Source: Nitrospirota bacterium (GTDB taxonomy: Bacteria > Nitrospirota > Nitrospiria > 2-01-FULL-66-17). Taken from it: a stretch of DNA of 64,000 nucleotides. Location of the stretch: NCBI GenBank assembly GCA_040757335.1, contig JBFLXB010000007.1, forward strand, positions 49,223-113,222. Direction: 5' to 3'. Of this stretch, positions 41,701-50,294 are shown in pieces; the first letter of the stretch is position 1, and each line of letters starts with the position of its first letter. The position numbers were made by a program, and so were the translations under genes. Below the pieces are notes generated by a model, which ran no database searches, was not told where the DNA came from, and worked only from the letters and a program-made list of their open reading frames with translations.

Positions 41701-42861
41701 GTGACCGACCCCACCGTCACGCCCCCGGTCCTGCTGTGGGAGCGGAGCGGCGTGGACGACGACACGGCGGTGTCCAAGACCGTGGCCATGGGGAATGGCT
41801 CCAAGGTGGCCATCGGGCGGGTGGTCAACGCGTCGGGCAGCCGCGAGTACCGGGCGTTCGTGACCACCGCGCTCAAGGACAAAGAGGCCTGCCAAGACGC
41901 AAACGGCTCGCCCCTGGGTGACGGCAGCCTCTGCGGCGGGCTGCAGATCTATAGCTTCGATCTGCTGACTGGTGAGCAAAAGTGGCGCTTTGAGCGGGTG
42001 TACCGCTCGGGGATCAATGACGTGCCGGGCAGCCTCGCATTGGTGGACGCGGATCAAAATGGGGACGAAGACTACGTGGTGGCTGGCGACATGGAAGGCA
42101 ACCTGTGGCTGCTGCCGACTGCGCCGGACTACGACGGCAACGGCACGGAAGATAAGAAGATCTTTGCCGACTCCACGTTCACGGACGGGGCAAGCTCCAC
42201 CACGGCAGACATCATCAGCGATATTCCGCCACTCTACGCCCCATCGCGCGACGAGAACGCGTGCACGACCTACCCCGGCACCCCTGATCCGTGCTACGAA
42301 GCAGGCCACGACCAACCGATCGGCGCGTCGCCCACCGTGGTGGTGAAGGACGGCCGCATCTACCTTGCATGGGGCACCGGCGGCGCGCAATGGGCGCGCG
42401 CCGGCGACTACTACTCGGTGTACGTACTCGAAATTACCGGCTTGGACCCCTACAACCTGGTGGATGGCAGCGGAGCGCTGCGCGACGCGCAGTTCGGCTT
42501 CAAGTTCGTCCTAGACCAGGGCGAGAAGGTCTTTGGCGCGCTCACGTACTCCCAGGGGTTTGTGTACTTCGGGACGGCGTTCGGGAGCGTGGAGGGCCTC
42601 AACCTCAAGGACGATGTCGCGACCAACAACACCGGCAATATCCGCGGCATCAGCCTGACCGACAAGTCGAACAAGTGGAAGTACACGGCCAGCGGGAAGT
42701 TCCGGGGCAGCGTGTACGTATCGCGGGGTCACGTTTATGGCACGACGCTCGATGGTAATGTGGTGGACATCGGCGACCCCGGCTATGTTGAGCCGTCAGC
42801 CCTGCGGTGGTTCAAGCTCAAGAGCTGGCGCGAGATCTTCAACCTCGGGACGAACCAGTGA
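38725..42861 (+). CDS. pilY1: PilY1-like pilus tip adhesin
   Basis: 1378 residues with a signal peptide cleaved near IPAHAA. The N-terminal half is unusual for PilY1 and contains a Gly-rich linker (about residue 505). The C-terminal ~500 residues form the PilY1 beta-propeller: LWSYIPSSQLPRL, ISTYPAVDAS, LVDADQNGDEDYVVAGD, WGTGG. DADQNGDED and DNNSNRRVD are calcium-binding-like loops; in Pseudomonas a similar loop controls pilus retraction. The ATG at 38725 follows GAAGGAGG; an earlier in-frame ATG is rejected. The GTG of the next gene overlaps its stop. Confidence 0.88.
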   Translation: MNTLARIVVMGSLLWGGAAIPAHAAIERTFGAGSLIIPMDGDTYQPSADGGVYEAYGFIYKLLDRKAADGTPDPIPVYWIIDDSKTVITGVDLTISNVATDPVATEHKALGEIAISGVGTQITYNGGPFVIDSNYAAAAKTIWASGFQDVNLHVAKVPFTGKVQREMFGTPPKIALMNDSESRTGNATKILEGYLKIAGIQNPATDDLGNACAYTDASGTYFPADPVVGSHCTYDVLTPNEVGGIQTLAGTALNGKSKLFDYTCTGCATKPKLNYRVLWVPHWVGFSDYNVTNGQYISVNTNVGTMSVTKADVHDIVMAVRDFVDLGGSLFAECAGIETFEWSEYGRFITKYDLGHNGGTNDSTKIYYNKDALDQPYVQIGDMAFDPEGGHLHNWRPFQTGDPRADSLAVNAMAFNPSASNPKSTYTQSNTGYDGTVTVFTYDDNSVPAGTSPAPNVWNYGNGDQAKQQWHYYVAGHMDGDQTNGYVVYLGGHSYVNCSGGGGGGGGAAPAGPNREIDFEFRDNVDNSMDGTFTITFSYTIAGDSTVYTVTQSGITKDNITTLTATGNNPGGGVELVFTTAAFEAKGSSGTDATKLKKIKGVHFKNNRTTDVNITQVQVSVTGVSGLKLRKIKDVTENDTKFGTETTLPVTANINSNEWIVEGSGGGAGGGAGSYDSGCTPKGTSGAGIRYVLNTVFQLDAVTDREFVRSGPVVFKDFLYQGSFDYPSFGGHFRKFQVNADLGAGRSGLKRVDDFGGNDPSSPGDAAPKLTSTTAYSDNNSNRRVDANELTGRKIYACATTGLKNADGTENAEVLDSSNCGMTQFKYETAATFQPRMLTTGLATTQEVIVKRYGMQYDANNDEWEKKDNVMGGIEHSTAAIIGPSALTSMSRPTVAYLGALDGMLHAVKAGVKTEVELPEAADAGTELWSYIPSSQLPRLQYFRDPNAISTYPAVDASVAFAEVESSVGSGTYKTVLLITMGVGGNSIAALDVTDPTVTPPVLLWERSGVDDDTAVSKTVAMGNGSKVAIGRVVNASGSREYRAFVTTALKDKEACQDANGSPLGDGSLCGGLQIYSFDLLTGEQKWRFERVYRSGINDVPGSLALVDADQNGDEDYVVAGDMEGNLWLLPTAPDYDGNGTEDKKIFADSTFTDGASSTTADIISDIPPLYAPSRDENACTTYPGTPDPCYEAGHDQPIGASPTVVVKDGRIYLAWGTGGAQWARAGDYYSVYVLEITGLDPYNLVDGSGALRDAQFGFKFVLDQGEKVFGALTYSQGFVYFGTAFGSVEGLNLKDDVATNNTGNIRGISLTDKSNKWKYTASGKFRGSVYVSRGHVYGTTLDGNVVDIGDPGYVEPSALRWFKLKSWREIFNLGTNQ

Positions 42862-43607
42862 GCAGGGCGGGGGTAGAAGCGACCGGCGGTCGGGGGTTTC
42901 CTCCGACCGCCAGTCGCGTGCTCAGTGCGCTAATCCTGGCGGGCTGGCTGGCTGGCGGGGTGGCCTGTTCGTCAGGGGGCGAGGGGGCGCGGCAGGCGGC
43001 ATCCGTAAGTTCCGTGCCCACGCCGACACGCGCAACAGCCGTCTCACCCGAGGACCAGCGTGCGTGGATCCAATCTATGACGCTTTCACCAACGTTACCG
43101 ACCAAGGACGGGACCCTGGTCGCCAGTGTGGTCTGGCAACCCCAGGGCCGACCAGAGCTCGCGGTGAAGCACCACTGGTTCGTCAACGGGATCGAAGTCG
43201 TGGACCACAGTGGGTCCGAGCTGGCGCTCGCTGACTTCCAGACGGGTGATCGAGTCCACGTGGTGGCGGAGGTGCGGGCGAGCGATGACCGCGTGCTGGC
43301 GAGCGAGCGCTCATTGTCGGTCGTGATCCAGAACCGGCCACCAACCATCGTGTCCGGGCTCGACGCCCTGACTCAAACCGACAAGGAACTGACCGGACGA
43401 ATCGTGGCGACTGATCCAGACGGGGAGCCGGTGACGGTCACGCTTCGCGAGGGGCCACCAGGCCTGGTCATTCAGCCCGATGGCACGGTCCACTGGCCGC
43501 TCGCCTCGGTCAAGCCCGGTCAACACCAGCTCGCCGTGGAGGTGGAGGACAGCCGCGGCCTGGGTTACCAGGGAACCATGACGTTTACTGTGGGGGCTGG
43601 AGCATGA
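42858..43607 (+). CDS. secreted lipoprotein-like protein with Ig/cadherin-like repeats
   Basis: About 249 residues from a GTG that overlaps the pilY1 stop. A hydrophobic segment (ALILAGWLAGGVACSS) ends in a cysteine, a weak lipobox. Residues ~65-155 and ~160-245 look like two beta-sandwich domains (NRPPTIVSG, VVATDPDGEPVTV-like pattern, LAVEVEDSRGLGYQG), the second resembling cadherin-like/putative Ig repeats. Position suggests a pilus-associated partner of PilY1. Its TGA overlaps the next ATG. Confidence 0.65.
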   Translation: MSRAGVEATGGRGFPPTASRVLSALILAGWLAGGVACSSGGEGARQAASVSSVPTPTRATAVSPEDQRAWIQSMTLSPTLPTKDGTLVASVVWQPQGRPELAVKHHWFVNGIEVVDHSGSELALADFQTGDRVHVVAEVRASDDRVLASERSLSVVIQNRPPTIVSGLDALTQTDKELTGRIVATDPDGEPVTVTLREGPPGLVIQPDGTVHWPLASVKPGQHQLAVEVEDSRGLGYQGTMTFTVGAGA

Positions 43608-44080
43608 GCGCAAGACGGAACGCCGAACAAGGCATCACGTTGGTCGAACTGCTGTTTGCGGTTGCGGTGGTAGGCATCCTGATGGCAATCGCGGTACCGC
43701 AAGTCCGCACGTGGTCGGTTCAGCACCAGCGCTCGGCGGCGGCCACTGAAATCTTTGCGTTAATCAACCAGGCGCGGTCGATCGCGGTGAACACCTCGAC
43801 CCAAGCCACCATCACGGTCACCACCACGGCCACGCCCCCTGGGGGGAGCATTGTGGCGCAGATCGGCGCTCCGACCAACTGGACAAAACAAATTACCCTC
43901 GGGACAGGGCCTTACAGCGGCGTCGGACTTGTCGCCGCTGCACCTGCAGGAACATACACGATCACCCCTCGTGGAACCGTACAGCCGGGCTCCTTCACGT
44001 TGACGCTTCAAGACCTAAACAGCAAACAGGCAACAGTCGCTACCGGGATCTTGGGCGATGTCACAGTTTCGATCCTGTAG
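43604..44080 (+). CDS. FimT/GspH-family minor pilin, set 1
   Basis: 158 residues. The class III prepilin signal is EQG|ITLVELLFAV, with Glu at position 5 of the mature form, then a GspH-like body with EIFALINQARSIAV. It would be processed by PilD and incorporated at the pilus tip or priming complex. Overlaps the preceding stop by 4 bases. Confidence 0.85.
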   Translation: MSARRNAEQGITLVELLFAVAVVGILMAIAVPQVRTWSVQHQRSAAATEIFALINQARSIAVNTSTQATITVTTTATPPGGSIVAQIGAPTNWTKQITLGTGPYSGVGLVAAAPAGTYTITPRGTVQPGSFTLTLQDLNSKQATVATGILGDVTVSIL

Positions 44081-44090
44081 AGGAGACGGT

Positions 44091-44573
44091 ATGAACGGTA
44101 TGAGCGGAACCGAATCAACAGCGACTCCGCCCCACCGGCGAGGCGCAACCGCGGGCTTTACGCTCATCGAAGTGTTGATTACCATCTTTGTCCTGACCGT
44201 CGGCTTGCTCGGCTTGGCCGCGCTACAGGCCCAGGCGCTGCGGGCATCGGGATCTGGCGGCGCGCAGACCACAGCCAACGCCTTGCTGCGCAACGTGGCG
44301 GATCGCATTCTCTACAACGCGGGCAACATCAACGCGTATAGCGGGATGGACACCAGCTCGGGCGCGCGGCCGAACTGCCCGGTGCTGATCCCGGCTGCGG
44401 TGTGCCAACAGGACTTTACCAACTGGCAAAGTTCGGTCGCGGCGCTACCCAGCGGGAGATTGACGATCGCCGTTGTCGCCGGCGCGACGTTCAACACCGC
44501 GGTGGCAACTGTTACGTGGCAGGACCGAATGGGCGGTCATACGGTGACCATTCCAATTCAGGTGGCGCAATGA
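44091..44573 (+). CDS. PilV-like minor pilin, set 1
   Basis: 160 residues. The prepilin signal TAG|FTLIEVLITIFVLTVGLLG is preceded by a ~20-residue leader. LAALQAQALRAS is PilV-typical, and there are two cysteines around residue 110. The ATG at 44091 follows GAGGAGACGGT; an upstream in-frame ATG lies within fimT and is rejected. Confidence 0.85.
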   Translation: MNGMSGTESTATPPHRRGATAGFTLIEVLITIFVLTVGLLGLAALQAQALRASGSGGAQTTANALLRNVADRILYNAGNINAYSGMDTSSGARPNCPVLIPAAVCQQDFTNWQSSVAALPSGRLTIAVVAGATFNTAVATVTWQDRMGGHTVTIPIQVAQ

Positions 44574-45493
44574 AGACGATGATGCGGAAATCGAGCGAAG
44601 ACCGAGGATTCACCATGGTGGAGATCATGGTGGCAACCCTGATTGCCGCCGTGGTGCTCTCGGCCGTGGCGATCACCTACACGGGTTCGGTCCGTGGCTA
44701 CACCCGCAACCGAGAGATGGCCCAGACGCAGATGCGGGCGCGGGTGAGCCTAGAGTTTGTGGCACAGGAGCTTCGGAACGTTGGCTATCTGGTCAACTGG
44801 GACCCCGCCCCGTCGGTTCCGCCGCTCCTGCTCAATCCTGCGGCGCTGGCCGCGATGATGGACCCAGGGACCGATGCCGTCACCGTTTCAGCGGCGGTTG
44901 GTCCCTTTTCCGGTACCGGAACACGCATTGCCACACTCAATGCTCCTCCCGTTGTCGGGGCAACCGACACAACGCTGAACCTAAGCGCGAATAACCTGCC
45001 AGTCCCGATTTCCGCTGGGACGCCTCTGTTGGTCTTCACCCCCCCAACCACGGCCAACGTGCGAAATGCGGCAAATGCGATCAGCGGTAGCGACACGTCA
45101 ATCGTGCTTGCAACGACGTCTATCACCAGTGGGTTCGGCAACGGCACCCCTGTCCTACTGGTCCAGCAAACGTCGTTCTGGATACAGGGTGGCAACCTCA
45201 TGATGAGCATAGGCACCCCAGGTGCGACGCCACAACAGCTTGCAGCGAATGTCGAGGATCTCCAGATCGTCCTGCTGGACAACAACGGCGCAGTGCTGGC
45301 TGCACCGAACGGAAGCGAGCGCGCGCTGCGGCTGTCTGTCACCGCGCGAAGCACCCGACCGGTCCAAGACAAAACGGCCCAGGTCCCCCCCAGCCTCGAG
45401 GACCACGACCGGTCCGGGCAGCCTGCGGATCAGTTCCTGCGCCAAATCGATCAGACCACGGTGTACCTCAGAAACTACGGCACACTGGGTTGA
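44570..45493 (+). CDS. PilW-like minor pilin, set 1
   Basis: 307 residues. The prepilin signal EDRG|FTMVEIMVATLIAAV is followed by the PilW-like QMRARVSLEFVAQELRNVGY and a long beta-rich body. Its ATG overlaps the PilV stop (ATGA). The stop codon is inside a strong hairpin that separates the two minor-pilin sets. Confidence 0.82.
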   Translation: MKTMMRKSSEDRGFTMVEIMVATLIAAVVLSAVAITYTGSVRGYTRNREMAQTQMRARVSLEFVAQELRNVGYLVNWDPAPSVPPLLLNPAALAAMMDPGTDAVTVSAAVGPFSGTGTRIATLNAPPVVGATDTTLNLSANNLPVPISAGTPLLVFTPPTTANVRNAANAISGSDTSIVLATTSITSGFGNGTPVLLVQQTSFWIQGGNLMMSIGTPGATPQQLAANVEDLQIVLLDNNGAVLAAPNGSERALRLSVTARSTRPVQDKTAQVPPSLEDHDRSGQPADQFLRQIDQTTVYLRNYGTLG

Positions 45494-45510
45494 CGGCTAT
45501 CAGCCGTCAA
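45490..45510 (+). terminator. hairpin overlapping the set-1 pilW stop codon
   Basis: TTGACGGCT (45490-45498), loop ATC, AGCCGTCAA (45502-45510): a perfect 9-bp stem starting one base before the TGA. No U-run follows, so it is a weak terminator candidate or an mRNA-stability/attenuation hairpin between the two sets of minor-pilin genes. Confidence 0.4.
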
Positions 45511-45642
45511 CGCATCCCGCCCACCCATTCATAGTTGTTCGGCTTTCTGGAACAGCCGATCAGGGTCTCGCCCTCGTTTTCACCGAGCGACCGATAAGAT
45601 CTCAGTCTTTGGCGTGGCACGCCTCTTGGAAGACGAGCAGGC

Positions 45643-46134
45643 ATGGACCTTGTCGCACACCGAGCAATTGCGGGTTACACCCTCATGGAAGTGACCCTGG
45701 TCGTCGGCATCATGGCTGTCTTGGCTGCGATCGCGTGGCCGTTGACGACCGATCTGCTTGATCGCGCCACGCTCGCCACCACTGCGGAGACGATCAGGGG
45801 CGAGATCCGCAAGGCCCAGCGTCAGGCGCACGCGAGCGGGCAGGCGCTCGAATTGCGCGTGGACCCGCGTGCCGGTTCGTACATCGTGGGTCCCACCGGG
45901 GGCCCGGGCCTCCTGAGCCGGCTCCCAGCCGGGCTGACGTTCGGTTCGCCCGACGACGGGGACTCGGACGGCGTGACGTTTCGCCACAACACGGCGCGGT
46001 TCAGTCCGCGTCCCGGCCTGCAGAACAGTTTCGGCTCGATCACCGTGCGATCCCGGGCAGGGGCCAGGAGAGTCACGGTGAGTATCACCGGGCACGTTTC
46101 AATCACCGCATGGAACGGACGGGCGTGGCAATGA
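45643..46134 (+). CDS. FimT/GspH-family pseudopilin, set 2
   Basis: 163 residues. The N-terminus RAIAG|YTLMEVTLVVGIMAVL has a prepilin-like cleavage site with Glu5, and TIRGEIRKAQRQAHASGQ matches GspH-type pseudopilins. It opens the second set of minor pilins after a 150-base gap. Its TGA overlaps the next ATG. Confidence 0.8.
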   Translation: MDLVAHRAIAGYTLMEVTLVVGIMAVLAAIAWPLTTDLLDRATLATTAETIRGEIRKAQRQAHASGQALELRVDPRAGSYIVGPTGGPGLLSRLPAGLTFGSPDDGDSDGVTFRHNTARFSPRPGLQNSFGSITVRSRAGARRVTVSITGHVSITAWNGRAWQ

Positions 46135-46550
46135 CCGGCTCATCCACAACCGGAGACGCTGGATTCAGCCTGATCGACACCTTGGCGGCGCTCGGGTTGC
46201 TCGCCATCGGGGTCGCGGCCGTGACCACGGGATTCACCGAGGGGCACCGGCTTGCCGATGAGGTTGGTCGACGACAACGGGCGATCGTGTTGGCGCAGGA
46301 CAAGTTGGCGGAGAAACTCTCGGTGAGTGACAACGCGATCATGCTGCCGAGTGAGATGGGCGAACGCGTCGAGGCGGGCGTGCTCCTCGGAGAGGACCAG
46401 GTGAACGGGGTGTCCCGACGCTGGGTGGTTGAGCCGGATTTCCCCGCGCCAGGCCTCTTCCGCGTGTGGGTCACCACCCGCTGGACGCAACGGAGCGTGG
46501 CGCATGTGTTTCAGGTGGCCGGTGTGCGCGGCGAGGGGCTCGTACCATGA
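46131..46550 (+). CDS. PilV-like pseudopilin, set 2
   Basis: 139 residues. The signal DAG|FSLIDTLAALGLLAIGV has Asp at position 5 instead of Glu, which is uncommon and may affect assembly. The ATG at 46131 overlaps the previous stop; an ATG 7 codons earlier is less likely. The body is short and charged, without cysteines. Confidence 0.7.
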   Translation: MTGSSTTGDAGFSLIDTLAALGLLAIGVAAVTTGFTEGHRLADEVGRRQRAIVLAQDKLAEKLSVSDNAIMLPSEMGERVEAGVLLGEDQVNGVSRRWVVEPDFPAPGLFRVWVTTRWTQRSVAHVFQVAGVRGEGLVP

Positions 46551-47272
46551 TCCAGGGACGCGAACACGATCCGGGGCGCGGAGAACGCGGAACCTCGCTG
46601 GTCGAGCTATTGGTCGCGACGTCGATGGGCCTCAGCGTGGCGGCCTTATTGGGCCACACGATCAGCGCGTATCAGACCAACTACCGCCACGCCGTCACGC
46701 GCATGAGCGATGATCAGCAGGCCCAGTTCGCCTTGGCGCTGATGACCGACGAGATGGAAACTCTGCTGCAGGCGCCGACGTCCGCGACGTGCTCTGTCGG
46801 CGGCGTACAGGTGGCGGACGGGCGCGTGTGGTTCGCGGCGAACCTGTATGATCGCTCGACCGCCTTGCGGGAACCGGTACCGGCGGGCGGAAGCGCGGTG
46901 GTGGTCGAGTCCATCGGCGCGTTCGAAGCAGGCGACCTGGTGATGTTCGTGAACGTCAACGATCCCACCGACCCCGGGGACGATGTCGCAGATTGCTCAC
47001 GGATCACCGACATCAGCGCCGACCAGTGGACGTTGGAGCCGGCGTTCGCCCGCCCGTTCCCGGCCGGGAGTCCTGTGGCGCTCGTGAACCAGGTCGCGTA
47101 TGTGCTTGACCGGCGCGGTCGCCTCATGCGAACGCAAGACGGGGGGACACAACGTATTGCACAGGACGTGACGAGCTTCGATGTCCAACTCGATGGCGGC
47201 TCGTTGGTGGTCCGACTGGTGACGCGTGAGGCGCGGCAGTGGACCCGTCGCGTGGCCGTGGAGCAGCGGTGA
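46547..47272 (+). CDS. PilW-like pseudopilin, set 2
   Basis: 241 residues. ERG|TSLVELLVATSMGLSVA is a prepilin signal with Glu5, and SDDQQAQFALALMTDEMETLL follows as in PilW proteins. Overlapping ATGA-type junctions on both sides indicate translational coupling within set 2. Confidence 0.78.
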   Translation: MIQGREHDPGRGERGTSLVELLVATSMGLSVAALLGHTISAYQTNYRHAVTRMSDDQQAQFALALMTDEMETLLQAPTSATCSVGGVQVADGRVWFAANLYDRSTALREPVPAGGSAVVVESIGAFEAGDLVMFVNVNDPTDPGDDVADCSRITDISADQWTLEPAFARPFPAGSPVALVNQVAYVLDRRGRLMRTQDGGTQRIAQDVTSFDVQLDGGSLVVRLVTREARQWTRRVAVEQR

Positions 47273-48702
47273 TGCTGGTGGCTGAGCGAGGCGCGATCGC
47301 AGTGCTGGCGTTGGCGGTGCTGGGCGTCCTCTCGGTCTTGATTGGCGCGTGGCTGCGTCTGGTTGCGGGTGAGCGGGAGGCGGTGCGTCTGGGGGAGAAC
47401 GACCTGCAGGCGCGATCCTTGGCTCAGGCCGGTATTGACCGTACCCTGGCCTGGTTCGCTGATCCGGCCTCGTTCGGCGACCCGTTTACGATTGGGGCAA
47501 CATCCACCTGCGGGTCCGCAGGCACTGCCGCAGAGGTGTTTCGCAAGCGATGTGTCGCAGGCGACGGTTTACCGAGCTTTCGCGCCGCGAACGGCTCGCC
47601 GCAATTCAGCGGAACCGTGGACAGCCCGGCGATCCTCGTGCAGTGGAGCGATGCCCCGTTGCTGCTTCGCTCGCCCACGGTCGTGGGGATCGACCCCGGC
47701 GCCTCGCGCCCCGCGATCCGGGTCGAGGTGCAACTCTCCGCGCCGCTGAGCCCCGACGCGGTCGCGACCGTGGTCAGCCGCGCGTCCGTGGGTCGTGCCA
47801 CAGCGGCGGTCCGCGCGGAGTTAGCCGAAGGCCCGTGGCGCGGTGCCGCCCAAGCCGTGTTCGCCGGTCCGGCCAACACCGTTCCCCTGCGCATCCACTG
47901 GGGCGGCGTGGCGATCACTGGCGGGTGGGATGCGAGCGAGGTGCTCGACCGCATCCCCCGCCGCTCCGACGCGGCTCCGGTCACAGGCCAGGCCTACGCG
48001 GTCGAGCCCGGCGCGGATCGCTGGGTCGGCTTTGCCGCGAGCGGGTCCATTCTGGGCCCCTCGCGCACCGCCAGCGGCTTTGCCGCGCCGTTCGAGCACC
48101 TCCTCCAGGACGCCGCTATCCCTCGCATGGCGATGTGGAGTTACGAGGCCTTGAAAACGTACGCTCGGCGTCACGGCCGGTATTTTACGACGCGAGGCAC
48201 CGGACTCGTGTATCCGGACGACGCGGAGACGGGCATCTCACCCACCGCGGCGTTCTCGTCTCGCTCCGGTTCAGGGCGCCTCGTGTTCATCGACACCTTG
48301 GACCGCACACCGCCCCGGGCAGACAACATGGAGGAACTGCGCGCAACCATGGACTTCGTCGAGATGGATGCCTACGTTGGGGCGCACCTAACCGTGACGC
48401 CCGGTCTCGGTCGATCCACAGTGCGCGATTCGCCCGGCGCGCCTGAGGACCCGAGCGGTCCCCCGGTCACCCGCAACGTGGCCATCGCCGGGGTGCATTA
48501 CCACGGCGTGTTGACCATAGCCGGCGCCTTGGACGCCACGGCCCGCACCACGATCGTGGGGTCACTGGCCGCGATGCACGGCGTGCGCGACCCTGGTGCG
48601 ATCGAGGTGTGGTACGACGCGGCATTGCGCACGGGGTACCGGACAGGGTTCCCACCCGTGGTCATCAAGCCAGGCAGCCGTCGCGCGATCGTGCCCGACT
48701 AA
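47272..48702 (+). CDS. PilX-like or other pilus-assembly protein of unknown type, set 2
   Basis: 476 residues. An N-terminal hydrophobic helix (about 8-32, AIAVLALAVLGVLSVLIG) without a classic prepilin site precedes ENDLQARSLAQAGIDRTLAWF, a PilX-like pattern. The large beta-rich remainder has no family I recognise. It is the last gene of the pilus cluster, and its ATG overlaps the previous stop. Confidence 0.55.
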   Translation: MLVAERGAIAVLALAVLGVLSVLIGAWLRLVAGEREAVRLGENDLQARSLAQAGIDRTLAWFADPASFGDPFTIGATSTCGSAGTAAEVFRKRCVAGDGLPSFRAANGSPQFSGTVDSPAILVQWSDAPLLLRSPTVVGIDPGASRPAIRVEVQLSAPLSPDAVATVVSRASVGRATAAVRAELAEGPWRGAAQAVFAGPANTVPLRIHWGGVAITGGWDASEVLDRIPRRSDAAPVTGQAYAVEPGADRWVGFAASGSILGPSRTASGFAAPFEHLLQDAAIPRMAMWSYEALKTYARRHGRYFTTRGTGLVYPDDAETGISPTAAFSSRSGSGRLVFIDTLDRTPPRADNMEELRATMDFVEMDAYVGAHLTVTPGLGRSTVRDSPGAPEDPSGPPVTRNVAIAGVHYHGVLTIAGALDATARTTIVGSLAAMHGVRDPGAIEVWYDAALRTGYRTGFPPVVIKPGSRRAIVPD

Positions 48703-48814
48703 CCGACGGCCGCGCCGGAGGGATCGTGAAACATCAATGCGCAGCTTCTCGCGGCTTGTGATTCCCCGCGCGCAGCCGCTATAATTTCGCCACACCAGGA
48801 ACCGGCTCCCGCGC

Positions 48815-49783
48815 GTGACCGTTCGATTCAAACTCAAAGAAGGCCTCGATACCGCAGCGCTGTTTGGGACGTTCGATCAACACCTGAAGGACGTTGAGGA
48901 CGCGTTCGGCGTCACGATCCGGGCGCGCGGCGACGAGGTGCGGATCGACGGCGAGCCGCACGCGGCACGGCGTGCGGAGCGGCTGCTGGCGAAGCTGACG
49001 ACCCGCCTGCAGGAGCGCCCCGACCTGCAGCCCGACGACATCGCGGGGATGATCCGTTCGGCCCGCGGACACCTGGACGATGCATGGGAGGCGGGTTCCC
49101 CCGAGACGGTGCTGCGGACCAATAAGCGGCTGCTCACGCCGAAATCTCCCCACCAACGAGACTACCTGGAGGCGCTCAAGACCTCGGACATCGTGGTGGG
49201 CATCGGTCCGGCCGGAACAGGTAAAACGTATCTCGCGATCGGCATGGCGGTCGCGGCCCTCGCGCGGCGAGAGGTGAGCCGCATCGTGCTGACGCGCCCC
49301 GCGGTCGAGGCCGGAGAAAAGCTCGGATTTCTCCCGGGGGACATGTACGCCAAGGTCAATCCGTATCTGCGGCCGATGTACGACGCCCTGTACGACATGA
49401 TGGATCTCGACCACGCCAACCGTCTGGTCGAACGCGGCGAAATAGAGATCGCGCCGCTCGCCTACATGCGCGGCCGCACCTTGAACGACGCGTTCATCAT
49501 CTTGGACGAGGCCCAGAACGTCACGCCCGAGCAGATGAAGATGTTCCTGACCCGGATGGGATTTCGCTCCAAAGTCGTGATTACCGGCGACATCACGCAA
49601 GTAGACCTGCCGGCGCACAGCCCCTCGGGCTTGATTGAGATTCAGTCCGTAGTCCGCGACATTCCCGGCATCCGCTTCGTGTATTTCGACGAGAGCGACG
49701 TGGTCCGCCACCGGCTGGTCCAGGAAATCATCAAAGCCTACGAACGTTACGAGGGCAAGCGACCCTCCCGCCGCAGACGGTGA
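48815..49783 (+). CDS. phoH: PhoH-family ATPase
   Basis: 322 residues with a GTG start. N-terminal KH-like region, then the PhoH ATPase: GPAGTGKTYLAIGMAV, RPAVEAGEKLGFLPGD, IILDEAQNVTPEQM and ITGDITQVDLP. It commonly sits with ybeY and is thought to act in RNA metabolism. It lies 31 bases upstream of ybeY. Confidence 0.92.
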   Translation: MTVRFKLKEGLDTAALFGTFDQHLKDVEDAFGVTIRARGDEVRIDGEPHAARRAERLLAKLTTRLQERPDLQPDDIAGMIRSARGHLDDAWEAGSPETVLRTNKRLLTPKSPHQRDYLEALKTSDIVVGIGPAGTGKTYLAIGMAVAALARREVSRIVLTRPAVEAGEKLGFLPGDMYAKVNPYLRPMYDALYDMMDLDHANRLVERGEIEIAPLAYMRGRTLNDAFIILDEAQNVTPEQMKMFLTRMGFRSKVVITGDITQVDLPAHSPSGLIEIQSVVRDIPGIRFVYFDESDVVRHRLVQEIIKAYERYEGKRPSRRRR

Positions 49784-49814
49784 CGCCGGCCCGGCGAATG
49801 CCGATTTCTCCGCG

Positions 49815-50261
49815 ATGATCCAGGTCTCGGTCGCCAACCGCCAGCAGTCGGTCAAGCTGAGCAACACCCGCGTCAAACGGAAGGCGCGTCAAGTCCTGCT
49901 CGAGATGGGATTCGTGAAGGCCGAACTGAGCCTGGTGTTCGTGGATGACGGAGAGATGCGGCTGCTGAACGCCACCTACCGCCGTCTGAACGAACCCACC
50001 GACGTGCTCGCCTTTGCCATGAGCGAAGGCCGCTTCGGCGGCATCAACCCGCACGTGTTGGGCGACGTGGTGATCTCGGCCGAGACCGCCGCGTTTCGCG
50101 CCAAGGAGGAGGGCCGCGAGCTGGATGATGAGCTGGACGCGTTGCTCGTCCACGGCATCCTGCATCTGATCGGTTACGACCACGAACGCTCGCCCGCAGA
50201 CGCCCGTCTCATGCGCGCCAAAGAGCGGAGCCTCCTCCACTCGCTCGGGGCGCGCGCGTAA
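49815..50261 (+). CDS. ybeY: endoribonuclease YbeY
   Basis: 148 residues. The zinc-binding motif HGILHLIGYDHE near residues 113-124 and the preceding ADVLAFAM-like PTDVLAFAM stretch are diagnostic. It takes part in 16S rRNA maturation and quality control. It lies between phoH and ftsY. Confidence 0.93.
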   Translation: MIQVSVANRQQSVKLSNTRVKRKARQVLLEMGFVKAELSLVFVDDGEMRLLNATYRRLNEPTDVLAFAMSEGRFGGINPHVLGDVVISAETAAFRAKEEGRELDDELDALLVHGILHLIGYDHERSPADARLMRAKERSLLHSLGARA

Positions 50262-50294
50262 CGCATGGCCGTGTATCGGATGGTCGCGTAGCCG

